Shown here one piece after another: positions 8,392 through 17,937 of a stretch of 64,000 bases of DNA. Source of the stretch: CAWGXZ01 sp963826695 (GTDB taxonomy: Bacteria > Pseudomonadota > Gammaproteobacteria > Burkholderiales > Burkholderiaceae_C); NCBI GenBank assembly GCA_963826695.1, contig CAWGXZ010000004.1:620001-684000 (forward strand), in the 5' to 3' direction. The translations under genes were made by a program, and so were the position numbers. The notes below the pieces were generated by a model, which was not told the DNA's origin, did no database searches, and worked only from the letters and a program-made list of their open reading frames with translations. Position 1 is the first letter of the stretch. Each line of letters begins with the position of its first letter.

Positions 8392-9093
8392 GTGAGCGCT
8401 GTTCTGGTCGTCGAGGACGAGCCCGCCATCGCCGAACTCATCGGCATGACCCTGCGCCACTCGGGCTTCGAAGCGCGGATGGCTGCAAGCGCCGACGAGG
8501 CCATTGCCGAGGTCGACCGCAGGTTGCCGGACCTGGTGCTGCTCGACTGGATGCTGCCGGGCGCCAGCGGCATTGTTCTGGCGCGGCGCTGGCGCAGCCA
8601 GCCGCGAACCCGGGAGCTGCCGCTGATCATGCTGACTGCGCGCGCCGAAGAAGGCGACAAGGTAGCCGGCCTCGATGCCGGCGCGGACGACTACCTGACC
8701 AAGCCGTTCTCGCCCAGGGAGCTGCTGGCCCGCGTCCGTGCCGTGCTGCGTCGGCGCGCGCCGATGGCACTCGGTACCGCGGTGCGCCTCGGCCCGCTGC
8801 AGATCGATCCGGCGACGCGGCGGGTACACGGTGCGGATCGCGAGGTTCGCCTCGGGCCGACCGAATTCAAGCTGTTGCATTTCCTCATGACCCATCCGGA
8901 GCGCGTGCACAGCCGGGCAGCTTTGCTCGATCGGGTATGGGGTGACCACGTTTTCATCGAGGAGCGGACGGTCGACGTGCATGTGAAGCGCCTGCGCGAG
9001 GCACTGGAGCCGGTGGCTTGCGCACGAATGGTGGAAACCGTGCGCGGCGTCGGCTATCGCCTGACCGCGCAGCCTTCCGTCGAGGTGCGCTGA
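8392..9093 (+). CDS. phoB: Phosphate regulon response regulator PhoB
   Basis: DNA-binding response regulator that activates pho genes at Pho boxes such as the one in front of pstS. It is 233 aa, with an N-terminal receiver domain (VVEDE, phosphoacceptor Asp52 in LLDWMLPG, conserved Lys in LTKPFS) and a C-terminal OmpR-type winged helix (LGPTEFKLLHFLM, VDVHVKRLREAL, RGVGYRL). It starts at a GTG (8392) with a weak ribosome-binding site and is followed 20 bp later by phoR. Confidence 0.94.
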   Translation: MSAVLVVEDEPAIAELIGMTLRHSGFEARMAASADEAIAEVDRRLPDLVLLDWMLPGASGIVLARRWRSQPRTRELPLIMLTARAEEGDKVAGLDAGADDYLTKPFSPRELLARVRAVLRRRAPMALGTAVRLGPLQIDPATRRVHGADREVRLGPTEFKLLHFLMTHPERVHSRAALLDRVWGDHVFIEERTVDVHVKRLREALEPVACARMVETVRGVGYRLTAQPSVEVR

Positions 9094-9113
9094 GCCTGCG
9101 GGCCGCCCGGACG

Positions 9114-10466
9114 ATGAGATGGCTGCTTCGGCGGGTCCTGTGGAACGTTGCCTGGGTGCTGGGGGGTGCGCTGATCGGCATGGCGGTGGGGCGCGCGCTC
9201 GCGGTACCGATGGGGGCCACGATCGTCGGTGCAGCGATGGGGGCGTTTGCTGTTGCGCTGCGGGACGCGCTGCGCTGCAGGCGCTTTCTGCACTGGCTCC
9301 AGGCCGACGCAACCGCCGAGGCGCCGCGGGTTCGCGGCCTGTGGGGCGAGGTGGCGTACCGGGTCGAACGCGCGCTGCGTCTGCGCGAGCGTGAAACGGC
9401 CCGCAATGACGAGCGCCTGGCGCAGTTCCTGTCGGCGATCGATGCGTCGCCCAACGGCGTGCTGATGCTCGATGCAGGCGAACATGTCGAGTGGTGCAAT
9501 TCCGCAGCCGCCGATCATTTCGGTCTCGACCCCCAGCGCGATCGCGGGCAGCGGGTGACCAATCTGGTTCGGTCACCCGACTTCGTCGGCTACCTGCAGA
9601 ACGGCCGCTACGAAGCACCGGTGGTCTTTGCGCGCGCGCGGCGCTCGGGCACCCTGTCGGTGGTCGCACGACCGTATGGCGACGGGATGAAGTTGCTGCT
9701 GTCGCAAGACGTCACCGAACGCGACCGCAACGACGCGATGCGCCGCGATTTCGTCGCCAATGTCTCGCACGAAATTCGCACGCCACTGACCGTGCTGGCG
9801 GGATTCATCGAGTCGTTGACCACGCTGGATCTCGGCGAATCCGAGCGGCGCCGGGTGATGCAGCTGATGCAGCAGCAGACCGATCGCCTGCAGAGCTTGG
9901 TGGGCGACCTGCTGATCCTGGCGCAGATCGAAGGCAGCCCGCGGCCTGCGTCGGACCGCTGGCTGGCGATCGAGCCCCTGCTTTCGCAGGTGGTCGCCGA
10001 CGCGCATGCGCTTTCGGCCGGCCGGCACACGATCCGGCTCGATGTACGGGCGGCGTCGGAAATCGCCGGAGTCGCCTCCGAGCTGGCAAGCGCTGCGGCC
10101 AACCTGGTCAACAACGCCGTGCGTTACACGCCGCCGGGCGGGCAGATCAGCATCCGCTGGTCGCTTCGAGCCGACGGTTCGGGTGAACTCGAGGTGGAAG
10201 ACTCGGGCATCGGCATCGCTCGCGAGCACCTGCCGCGGCTGACCGAACGCTTCTACCGCGTCGACCAGAGTCGCTCTCGCGACACCGGCGGTACCGGGCT
10301 GGGGCTCTCGATCGTCAAGCACGTGGTCCAGCGTCATGGCGGCGAGCTCGACATCCGCAGTGTTGCGGGCGTTGGGTCTTGCTTCCGGATGGTCTTTCCG
10401 TCCGGCCGAGTGCGCCCGATACGGGCATCCGCGGACGCATCGCTGGAGGATCCGGCGGCGAAGTAG
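9114..10466 (+). CDS. phoR: Phosphate regulon sensor histidine kinase PhoR
   Basis: Membrane-bound kinase partner of PhoB, 450 aa from the ATG at 9114. It has an N-terminal hydrophobic hairpin (about residues 8-50), a PAS domain around 100-190, a HisKA domain with His219 in NVSHEIRTPL, and an ATPase domain with N-box LVNNAVRYTPPGG, G1 DSGIGIA and G2 GGTGLGLS. There is no periplasmic sensor, as expected for PhoR, which reads the Pst-PhoU complex. That input may be abnormal here given the stop codon in pstB. Confidence 0.93.
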   Translation: MRWLLRRVLWNVAWVLGGALIGMAVGRALAVPMGATIVGAAMGAFAVALRDALRCRRFLHWLQADATAEAPRVRGLWGEVAYRVERALRLRERETARNDERLAQFLSAIDASPNGVLMLDAGEHVEWCNSAAADHFGLDPQRDRGQRVTNLVRSPDFVGYLQNGRYEAPVVFARARRSGTLSVVARPYGDGMKLLLSQDVTERDRNDAMRRDFVANVSHEIRTPLTVLAGFIESLTTLDLGESERRRVMQLMQQQTDRLQSLVGDLLILAQIEGSPRPASDRWLAIEPLLSQVVADAHALSAGRHTIRLDVRAASEIAGVASELASAAANLVNNAVRYTPPGGQISIRWSLRADGSGELEVEDSGIGIAREHLPRLTERFYRVDQSRSRDTGGTGLGLSIVKHVVQRHGGELDIRSVAGVGSCFRMVFPSGRVRPIRASADASLEDPAAK

Positions 10467-10567
10467 GGCCCGTGCAGCCGACGTGCTGGCCCGGGCGGCT
10501 GCGGCTGTGGGTGGAACCGGACAGTGACCGCAATCCTTTTGCCGCCTACCGCCGCATGTCTGCGTGG

Positions 10568-12199
10568 TTACGGCGGGGCGGCAACCGGCTCGCGCCGGTA
10601 GACCGCTGTCACTTCGGCCCGGTCGGTGGGACGGCGCTCACGAGCCACCAGCACCCAGCCGGGGACGATGCTCTCGCCAGCTCGGGTGCTGGTCTCCTGC
10701 ACCAATGCTTGTGGGCAGTTCGTCCGGGCAAGCGGCACCCGGGCATCGACGCGAAAGCCGCCGAGCTGTTCCACGGCCGCGATCAGGCTGCGCGGTGCAT
10801 TCGGCATGGCGACGCACGCCTGCGGCGCGAGATGCCTTGCCAGCGTGGCAACCAGCGGCCGGTAGCTGCGGGCGTAGTCGAGCAGCGGCAGCATCAAGGT
10901 CATCAGCAACAGCCAGCACAGCGCCACACCGCCGGCGGGCAGCACCATGCTCTTCCACAGCGGATGCCGGTTGCGGCCGGTTCGCCACGCAACCAGTCTC
11001 AGCCAGGCGGCGGTCGACACACCGGCAATCACCAGCGCGATCCACGAAAACGACGCGGTGAAACCAGGCGCCAGCCGCTGAACGTTCAGAACGGGTTTCG
11101 CCGGGAACCCCGTCTGCAGAGAGAGGTAAACCACCCAGATGGCGAGCGCACAGACGGTGAAAAAGAACACCGAGAACCAGTCGATTGCCGCCGCCGTGCT
11201 GCGTTGCAGCGTCGGCAGGGCAAATGCGGCGAGCACAGCCAGCCCGGGCAGCCCGAGCATCAGCGCCCGATCCGACCCGCCCATCGCGGTGGTTGCCGCG
11301 ACGGCAACGGCTACGCAGATCAGCGGCACGGCAATGTGATGTTCACGCCATCGATGTCGCCAGCGCCACAGCGTCCAGGCGCCGACCAGCCATGCCGGCC
11401 AGCCGAACCAGGCAAACTGTCGCAGCAGGGCGAGCACGTCCACGGCGGTGCCCGGAGGTTTCAGCCGCCAACCCCAGGCCCCCAGCAGGACGCCGAGCGC
11501 AGCGGCGAGCGCGGCGGAAATCAAAAGGGTCGGAAGCAGCCGGCGCCCCGGCGACCGGGGCGTACGGGCCAGAACCACGGCAGCGCAGCCAGCCAGCAGA
11601 AGGCCCACCGCAGGCCCACCGCTGGCGGCAAGCGCCGGCAAGGCGACGAGCAGGGCCAGCCGGGATCCTGTCGACTTCGCCTCGTTGGCGCAGGCCATGC
11701 CGTAGAGGAAGAGTGCCACGCTGGCCAGTTGCACCAGCTCCGGCGTCGTCTCGTGGCCGAGCTGCAGCAGGCCGAGCGTGGCCATCAGCGCAAGCACCGC
11801 ACCGTCGGCAACGGCGCGGGCATAGTTGCGCGGATCGGCCTCGCCGCCGAAGGCAAAGCGCAGCGGCTGTGCCGAGGCGGTCTGCGCCAGGTGAAAGGTC
11901 GAATACCAGGTGAGTGCGAGCGTTGCCGCGAGCAGAAGCGCGAATGGAATGCGCGCCGCGAAGGCAGGCTCGAGCCAGGGCGATGTCAGCTGGATGAAGA
12001 CGCCACCGAGCCAGTACGGCAGCAGCGGCGCATTCGCTGCCAGACCGCCGAGCCGCGGATCGAACCAGGACGAATGACCCTGCGCCAGGCTAGCCATGTA
12101 GCCGAAGGCGGTGATGTCGGCATTGCGCCAGGGTGCACGACCGACGAATCCCGGCACCACATAAGCGAGGCAGAACAGCACGAGCGCCCAGCGCGGCAT
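10568..12199 (-). CDS. Polytopic membrane glycosyltransferase (ArnT/PMT-like)
   Basis: Integral membrane protein of about 543 aa. The N-terminus reads MPRWALVLFCLAYVVPGF, then APWRNADITAFGYMASLAQG. That early acidic loop after the first membrane segment, and the roughly ten hydrophobic segments that follow, resemble lipid-carrier-dependent glycosyltransferases (ArnT/PMT/GT-C fold). Donor and acceptor are unknown. The frame extends to a TTG at 12292, but that leaves no promoter room after the rpmE terminator, so I prefer the ATG at 12199. It converges with phoR; 10467-10567 shows nothing. Confidence 0.65.
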   Translation of the reverse strand: MPRWALVLFCLAYVVPGFVGRAPWRNADITAFGYMASLAQGHSSWFDPRLGGLAANAPLLPYWLGGVFIQLTSPWLEPAFAARIPFALLLAATLALTWYSTFHLAQTASAQPLRFAFGGEADPRNYARAVADGAVLALMATLGLLQLGHETTPELVQLASVALFLYGMACANEAKSTGSRLALLVALPALAASGGPAVGLLLAGCAAVVLARTPRSPGRRLLPTLLISAALAAALGVLLGAWGWRLKPPGTAVDVLALLRQFAWFGWPAWLVGAWTLWRWRHRWREHHIAVPLICVAVAVAATTAMGGSDRALMLGLPGLAVLAAFALPTLQRSTAAAIDWFSVFFFTVCALAIWVVYLSLQTGFPAKPVLNVQRLAPGFTASFSWIALVIAGVSTAAWLRLVAWRTGRNRHPLWKSMVLPAGGVALCWLLLMTLMLPLLDYARSYRPLVATLARHLAPQACVAMPNAPRSLIAAVEQLGGFRVDARVPLARTNCPQALVQETSTRAGESIVPGWVLVARERRPTDRAEVTAVYRREPVAAPP

Positions 12200-12305
12200 C
12201 GGCTGCGCTGCGCGCTCGGTGACCAGAGCCGGGTTCGGGTTGTTCAATTCAAGAGTCCGGCAACCTTGCGCCGTGGCACCTGGCTGCTGCAAGCGCCCGG
12301 AAACG

Positions 12306-12326
12306 AAAAAGGCAGCCTAAGCTGCC
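12306..12326 (-). terminator. Rho-independent terminator of rpmE
   Basis: Read on the minus strand: stem GGCAGC / GCTGCC with a 4-nt loop (TTAG), then TTTTT, 23 bp after the rpmE stop codon. Confidence 0.85.
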
Positions 12327-12348
12327 TCCCTGCTGGTGTTGCCGCGAA

Positions 12349-12609
12349 TTACTTCTTCAAGCCGACGCGTGCGAACTTGGTGCGGAACTTCTCGACACGG
12401 CCACCCAGCGAGTCGACACTCTTCTGCGTGCCCGTGTAGAAAGGATGCGACTCGCTCGTCGTTTCAAGCTTGAAAAGCGGCAGTTTGCGACCGTCTTCCA
12501 TGTCGATCATTTCGCGTGTCTGCGCGCACGAGCGGGTGACGAACTTGAATCCGTTCGACAGGTCGACGAAGCAGACGTCGCGGTAATTGGGGTGAATGCC
12601 TTCTTTCAT
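12349..12609 (-). CDS. rpmE2: 50S ribosomal protein L31 type B
   Basis: Protein of 86 aa starting MKEGIHPNYRDVCFVDLSN and containing SHPFYTGTQKSVD. It lacks the zinc-ribbon CxxC motif of classical L31, so it is the zinc-free type B paralogue that in many bacteria replaces L31 when zinc is scarce. It has its own terminator and follows rho on the same strand. No second L31 gene lies in the window, and no Zur site is evident by eye in the 95-bp gap to rho. Confidence 0.9.
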   Translation of the reverse strand: MKEGIHPNYRDVCFVDLSNGFKFVTRSCAQTREMIDMEDGRKLPLFKLETTSESHPFYTGTQKSVDSLGGRVEKFRTKFARVGLKK

Positions 12610-12704
12610 GCGAAACCTTTGGCTTTAGCTGCGGTAGCCACGTCGAAACCTTTTCGGCGCACTTGCCAAGCGGAAAACGGGCAATTGTATGTGTCGGGGA
12701 TTCC

Positions 12705-13967
12705 CTAGCCCCCACGACGCATCATGTCGAAGAAGTCGAGGTTGGTCTTGGTCGACTTCATCTTGTCGAGAATGAATTCCATCGCCTCGATCTCGTCCAT
12801 CGGGTAGAGCAGCTTGCGCAGGATCCAGGTCTTCTGCAGGATTTCCGGCTTCAGCAACAACTCCTCGCGGCGCGTTCCCGACTTGTTCAGCAGGATCGAC
12901 GGGTAGACGCGCTTCTCGGCCATCCGGCGGTCGAGATGGATCTCGCAGTTGCCGGTGCCCTTGAACTCCTCGTAGATCACCTCGTCCATCCGGCTGCCGG
13001 TATCGACCAGTGCAGTGCCGATGATCGTCAGCGAGCCGCCTTCCTCGATGTTGCGCGCTGCACCGAAGAATCGCTTGGGTCGTTGCAGTGCGTTGGCGTC
13101 GACGCCACCGGTCAGCACCTTGCCCGAAGACGGCAGCACGTTGTTGTAGGCACGCGCCAGCCGGGTGATCGAATCGAGCAGGATGACCACGTCCTTCTTC
13201 AGCTCGACCAGACGCTTGGCGCGCTCGATCACCATCTCGGCAACCTGCACATGCCGCGCGGCCGGTTCGTCGAAGGTCGAGCTGATGACCTCGCCGCGCA
13301 CCGTGCGCTGCATCTCGGTCACTTCCTCGGGCCGCTCGTCGACGAGCAGCACGATCAGCACCATCTCGGGATAGTTGGCCGTCAGCGCATGCGCCAGCTG
13401 CTGCATCATCACCGTCTTGCCGCTCTTCGGCGCGGAAACGAGCAATGCGCGCTGGCCCTTGCCGAGCGGCGCGATCAGGTCGACGATCCGGCTGGTGATG
13501 TTCTCCTCGGACTTGATGTCGCGTTCGAGCCTGAACTGTTCCTTGGGGAACAGCGGCGTCAGGTTCTCGAACATGATCTTGTGCTTGCTCTCCTCGGGCG
13601 TGGCGCCGTTGACCCGGTCGACCTTGACCAGCGCGAAATAGCGCTCGCCGTCCTTCGGCACCCGCACCTCGCCCTCGACGTTGTCGCCCGTGTGCAGGTT
13701 GAAGCGGCGGATCTGGCTCGGGCTGAGATAGATATCGTCGGTCGACGCCATGTAGCTGGCCTCGATCGAGCGCAGGAAGCCGAAGCCGTCGGGCAGCACT
13801 TCGAGCACGCCGTCGCCGAAGACCTGCTCGCCGCCCTTGGCGCGCTTCTTCATGATCGCGAACATCAGCTCCTGCTTGCGCATGCGGGCGACGTTCTCGA
13901 TCTCCAGCGCTTCGCCCATCGTGATGAGCTCGGAAACGTGAAGCGCTTTTAGTTCTGACAGGTACAT
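12705..13967 (-). CDS. rho: Transcription termination factor Rho
   Basis: Hexameric RNA helicase that ends Rho-dependent transcription, 420 aa (E. coli 419). The start is the ATG at 13967 (MYLSELKALHVSEL); eleven more codons are open upstream but lie outside the family. The N-terminal RNA-binding domain contains DGFGFLRS and YLSPSQIRRFNL. The ATPase domain contains P-loop APKSGKT, VLLVDERPEEVTEM, the Q-loop region DVVILLDSITRLARAYN and R-loop SGKVLTGGVDANAL. The 226-bp leader to trxA (13968-14193) has no recognisable gene. Confidence 0.96.
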   Translation of the reverse strand: MYLSELKALHVSELITMGEALEIENVARMRKQELMFAIMKKRAKGGEQVFGDGVLEVLPDGFGFLRSIEASYMASTDDIYLSPSQIRRFNLHTGDNVEGEVRVPKDGERYFALVKVDRVNGATPEESKHKIMFENLTPLFPKEQFRLERDIKSEENITSRIVDLIAPLGKGQRALLVSAPKSGKTVMMQQLAHALTANYPEMVLIVLLVDERPEEVTEMQRTVRGEVISSTFDEPAARHVQVAEMVIERAKRLVELKKDVVILLDSITRLARAYNNVLPSSGKVLTGGVDANALQRPKRFFGAARNIEEGGSLTIIGTALVDTGSRMDEVIYEEFKGTGNCEIHLDRRMAEKRVYPSILLNKSGTRREELLLKPEILQKTWILRKLLYPMDEIEAMEFILDKMKSTKTNLDFFDMMRRGG

Positions 13968-14193
13968 GGGTTGGAACCCCGGTGTGGAGATGGGCTGCAC
14001 CGCACGGTGCGCTCGGTCGGCTGGGTGCAGACCGGCTGCGCAGCAGCGTTGTCGCTGCCGCGGACGCCTTCAGGCGACGATCAACATGTGGGGGAAGTGC
14101 GCCGGCGAGAGCCGCCGCCGCTGCGACCGAGGGACAAGACCGTGTCGGTGCGCAAAATCTCGGGCGGCGAAAGGAATTCGCCGAGCGCCGAAA

Positions 14194-14523
14194 TTATAGG
14201 TGGCTGTCGATGAAGGCGGTCAGCTGCGCCTTGTTCAACGCACCGACCTTGGTCGCAGCAAGCTGACCGTCCTTGAACAGCATCAGCGTCGGGATGCCGC
14301 GAATGCCGTACTTCGCCGGGACGTCGCGGTTCTCGTCGACGTTCATCTTGGCGACCTGCAACCGGCCGTCGTAGCTCTTCGACACCTCGTCGAGGATCGG
14401 GGCGATCATCTTGCAGGGGCCGCACCATTCGGCCCAGTAGTCCACCAGCACCGGCTTGCCGGCTTCGAGAACGTCGGCCGAAAACGTGGCATCGGTCGTG
14501 TTTTTGATGAGATCACTGCTCAT
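14194..14523 (-). CDS. trxA: Thioredoxin 1
   Basis: Small cytoplasmic disulfide reductase, 109 aa. The active site is YWAEWCGPCK, and the cis-proline loop is IRGIPTLMLF. trxA next to rho is a common arrangement in proteobacteria. It starts at the ATG at 14523; the upstream 120 bp separates it from the SRP RNA gene and must contain its promoter. Confidence 0.95.
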   Translation of the reverse strand: MSSDLIKNTTDATFSADVLEAGKPVLVDYWAEWCGPCKMIAPILDEVSKSYDGRLQVAKMNVDENRDVPAKYGIRGIPTLMLFKDGQLAATKVGALNKAQLTAFIDSHL

Positions 14524-14643
14524 GGTCGATCCTCAAGGGCGTCGCGCGTGCGAGTCGGATGAAATCTGGCAAAGGCGCCTAAAACGGCTGCCCCGCAGGA
14601 AAGGCGGGCGGCGGTGCCGCACGCTGGTGCGGTGGCCAGGGGT

Positions 14644-14737
14644 GACGAGCCTGACCCCGGCACTGGTTGCAACGGTTGGGGCTGCTTCGTTCCCGACCTG
14701 ACCCGGTTGGCCGCGCTTCCATGCGGGGAGGCCCGTC
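14644..14737 (-). ncRNA. ffs: Signal recognition particle RNA (4.5S, small bacterial type)
   Basis: On the minus strand the conserved SRP apical hairpin is present at 14702-14680: GTCAGGTCGGGAACGAAGCA, with the GGAA loop, against GTCAGGTCCGGAAGGAAGCA in E. coli. Flanking arms pair (GCCT/AGGC, CCCC/GGGG), giving an RNA of about 90-95 nt. A TACAAT -10 lies at 14750-14745, about 10 nt before the proposed 5' end. The RNA binds Ffh to target membrane proteins. Ends are approximate to about 4 nt. Confidence 0.88.
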
Positions 14738-14777
14738 GATGTCGATTGTAGGCGAGGGCCTTTCCCGGCACGCTGCT

Positions 14778-15914
14778 TCAGCGCAGTTGCAGCGCGTCGG
14801 CGGCGTACTCGATGCCCAGCGGATCGATAAGCAGCCGTTTCGGGCCTTCTTCGACCTGTCCGGCGTGCATTGCGTCGAACCCGAGCCGTGCCGCGGTGGC
14901 GAGCGTCGCCTGCAGATCGGAAGGCGCAACGAACAAGGCGAAACCGGCGCCCATGTTGAGCGTGCTGTACGCCTCGGCATCGCTCTGGTCGGCCTCGGAC
15001 TGGATGAAACGCAGCACGGCCGGGACGGCGGGCAGTCGGTCGATGCGGTAGGTGAGCGCCGCCGGGTGGCGCAGCAGCTTGCGCCAGCCATGCCCGGTGA
15101 CGTTGACGCAGTAATGCGGCGTGACCCCGGCGCGGTAGAGCGCTTCGGTCAAGGGTGAATAGAGGACAGTGGGCGCGAGCAGCGCTTCCCCGTAGCTCAG
15201 GGCACCGCCAGCGCCGTCGACCGGCGTCAGATAGCCCTGCGGCAGCCGCTCGGCCACCTTGCGCGCAAGACTCAGCCCGTTGGCGTGGATGCCGCTCGAC
15301 GCCAGCAGGACGATCGCATCGCCAGCGGCCAGCCGATCGCCGAGCGTCAGCCGCTGCTTCGGATTGACCAGCCCGGTGCAACTCGCCGCCAGATCGATGC
15401 GCCCCGCCTCGACGATGCCGCCGAGTGCCGGTGTCTCGCCGCCGCCCCAGGCCACGCCGCAGACCTCGCACGCCCGCTTCCAGCCGGCGACGAGCGCCTG
15501 CGCCCGGTCGGCATCGGCAAACCAGTCGGATCCGCCCGCCGCCCAGTAGGCCTGCACCACCAGCGGCGTCGCGCCCACGGTGATCAGGTCGTTGACCGCC
15601 ATGGCAATCGTGTCCTGCGCGATCGCGTCGTAGTGGCTGCGGCCGGTCAGCCGCTGCATCTCGTCGGCGACCAGTGCCTTCGAACCGAGGCATTCGACGA
15701 TGCTGGCGAGGTAGAACGGGCCGACGTCGACGACATACGCCGACTCGCCGCGCGACGCCTCGACCTCGCTGAATCCATGGCCGGCAAGTTGTGCCGCCGT
15801 CGAGGCGGCGGCGCGCTGGGCGGCGATCTTCAACGGGTCGATCAGGTCGTAATCGACGCCGGCATCGCGGTAGCTCAGACTGCCGCTGCCGGCAGGTGCG
15901 GAATTCGAATTCAT
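14778..15914 (-). CDS. PurM-like AIR synthase-related protein
   Basis: A 378-aa protein of the PurM/AIR-synthase fold. The N-terminus LSYRDAGVDYDLIDPLK and the loop AVNDLITVGATPLVV match phosphoribosylformylglycinamidine cyclo-ligase, and GGGETPALGGIV and SSGIHANGLSLAR match its ATP and substrate regions. The sequence differs from classical PurM (ALYRDAGVDIDAG...), so it belongs to a divergent branch. It may be the cell's cyclo-ligase in purine synthesis or a paralogue with another substrate; no canonical purM lies in the window. Divergent from dnaX. Confidence 0.7.
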   Translation of the reverse strand: MNSNSAPAGSGSLSYRDAGVDYDLIDPLKIAAQRAAASTAAQLAGHGFSEVEASRGESAYVVDVGPFYLASIVECLGSKALVADEMQRLTGRSHYDAIAQDTIAMAVNDLITVGATPLVVQAYWAAGGSDWFADADRAQALVAGWKRACEVCGVAWGGGETPALGGIVEAGRIDLAASCTGLVNPKQRLTLGDRLAAGDAIVLLASSGIHANGLSLARKVAERLPQGYLTPVDGAGGALSYGEALLAPTVLYSPLTEALYRAGVTPHYCVNVTGHGWRKLLRHPAALTYRIDRLPAVPAVLRFIQSEADQSDAEAYSTLNMGAGFALFVAPSDLQATLATAARLGFDAMHAGQVEEGPKRLLIDPLGIEYAADALQLR

Positions 15915-16029
15915 GGGGTGCGCCGCTCCGTGGAAGGGCGATTATCCCGGCGTGGTGCGGGCGCGCGGCGGCAGCCACCGGCGGTTCGGCATGCGCGGGG
16001 TGCCAGAGGGCCCCTCTTAGAATTCGCCG

Positions 16030-17909
16030 ATGAGCTACCTCGTCCTGGCCCGCAAGTACCGGCCGCGCAGCTTCGGCACGTTGGTGGGACAGGAGCATGT
16101 GGTCCAGGCGCTGGTCAATGCACTGACCCGGCAACGGCTGCACCATGCGTATCTTTTCGCCGGCACGCGCGGTGTCGGCAAGACGACGGTCTCGCGGGTG
16201 CTTGCCAAGGCGCTCAACTGCACCGGCACGGATGGTCAGGGCGGCATTACCGCCGAGCCCTGCGGCGTCTGCGCACCGTGCCGCGACATCGACAGCGGCC
16301 GCTTCGTCGATTACGTCGAGCTCGACGCGGCCTCCAACCGGGGCGTCGACGAGATCACGCAGCTGCTCGACCAGGCGGTCTACAAGCCGGTGACCGGACG
16401 CTTCAAGGTCTACATGATCGACGAAGTGCACATGCTGTCGAACCATGCCTTCAACGCCATGTTGAAGACGCTGGAGGAGCCGCCCGAGTACCTCAAGTTC
16501 GTGCTGGCGACGACCGATCCGCAAAAGGTGCCGCCGACGGTGTTGTCGCGCTGCCTGCAGTTCAACCTGCGGCCGATGGCGCCGCAGACGATCGAAACCC
16601 ATCTGCGCGAGGTGCTCGACGCCGAAAGCGTGGCCAGCGAGCCGGCGGCGCTGCGTCTGCTGGCACGCGCCGCGCGCGGCTCGATGCGCGATGCACTGTC
16701 GCTGGCCGACCAGGCGATTGCCTATGGCGCCGGCTCGCTCGGCGAGGCCTCGGTGCGGCAGATGCTGGGCGCGGTCGATCGCAGCCATGCGCTGCGTCTG
16801 CTCGGTGCGATCGCTGCAGGCGATGGCCCGGTACTGGTCGAAGCCGCTGGCGAGTTGCGCGGCCTCGGCCTCTCGGCAGCCGGCACGCTGGAAGAGATGG
16901 CCGAACTGCTGCAGCAGATCGCGATTGCCAAGGCTGTCCCGCAGGCGCTCGACGAAAGCGCGGCCGATCCCGCGCCCGTGCGCGAGCTGGCAGCGCAGAT
17001 GGCCGCCGACGAGGTTCAGCTCTATTACGGCATGTGCCTGCACGGCCGGGCCGAGCTGGCACTGGCGCCCGACGAGCACAGCGGCCTGTTGATGGTGCTG
17101 CTGCGCATGCTCGCGTTTGGCTCGGTGCAGGTGGCGACGCCAGCACCTCTGCCGCAGAGCGGGCCGGTTCACGACGCGTCGGTGTCGCATGGCTCGGCAC
17201 GCGCCACGCCGCTGTTGGCGCAGCATGCAGCGACCGCGAGCGTTCCTGCCAGGCCGCCCGCTGGCGCCGTGGTGGCCGGGCAGACTGCGCCCGCGACCGA
17301 GATGGTCAGCGCCGCGTCTTCGGCTGCGGTTCTGGAAGAAGCCGCTGGTTGTCGAGAATGGGGAGCCATTCGCAGGCCGTCGCTGACGCAGCGCTGCCGG
17401 CAACGCCGATTCGCGGCACTGGCGAGCTTGCAGGCATGCCGCAGCCCCAGATGTTGTCAGCGTCTGGGGCCGATACCGAATTCGCTGTCGAGCGGGGGGC
17501 TTCCGGTCTCGGCGACCGCTGGAACCAGGTCGTGACCGAGCTCAGCGCCAGCGGACGCATCGGCGCACTGACGCGTGAGCTCGCCTTGCAGTCGCAATGC
17601 ATGGCGATCGAAGCGGCCGAAGGCGATACCCCGGCCGTGTGGCGCCTGTGCGTCGAACGCGAACCCTTGCGCTCACCGGCGCATATCGACAAGCTCGAGC
17701 GGGCCATGGCCGAGCACCTGGGCGAGCCTGTGCGTCTCCAGGTCGACGTCGGATGTGCGGTCGACAGCCCCGCTTTGCGTGCGGCAGCCGAGCGACGCGA
17801 GCGGCAAGCGCAGGCCGAACGCACCATCGGCGAAGATCCGGTGGTTTGCGCGCTGCTGCAGCAGTTCAAGACGGCGCGAATCGTGCCAGGCTCGATTCGA
17901 CCTTGCTGA
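16030..17909 (+). CDS. dnaX: DNA polymerase III subunit gamma/tau, with a frame break before the C-terminal domain
   Basis: Clamp-loader ATPase of the replisome. The initial frame encodes domains I-III: P-loop GTRGVGKTT, the four-Cys zinc site (NC...PCGVCAPC), DEVHML and the sensor LSRCLQFNLRP. That frame runs on to a stop at 17535 (501 aa), but its last 60 residues look non-native. From about 17362 the -1 frame encodes the tau-specific end (WNQVVTELSASGRIGALTRE to ALLQQFKTA), stopping at 17909. Joined, the protein would be about 626 aa, normal for tau. The cause may be a missing G in the run at 17361-17364, a real mutation, or programmed frameshifting. ybaB and recR follow, the usual dnaX operon. 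Confidence 0.85.
17330..17366 (+). other. Frame transition zone in dnaX
   Basis: The coding frame changes by -1 in this interval: ...AVLEEAAG belongs to the first frame, SHSQAVADAALPATPIRG to the second. GGGG at 17361-17364 is the only notable homopolymer; adding one G reads EWGSHSQAV smoothly. There is no A-AAA-AAG slippery heptamer of the E. coli type, and I see no strong hairpin just downstream. Confidence 0.7.
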
Positions 17910-17937
17910 TTGATTCAACGACTTTGGAGTGACCGAC

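Noticed and set aside
14533..17403. 956-codon open frame on the minus strand across dnaX and the PurM-like gene
   Set aside because: Arg/His/Gly-rich translation without motifs; a shadow of GC-rich genes on other frames. The same holds for a 725-codon minus frame opposite fimV (28956-31133).
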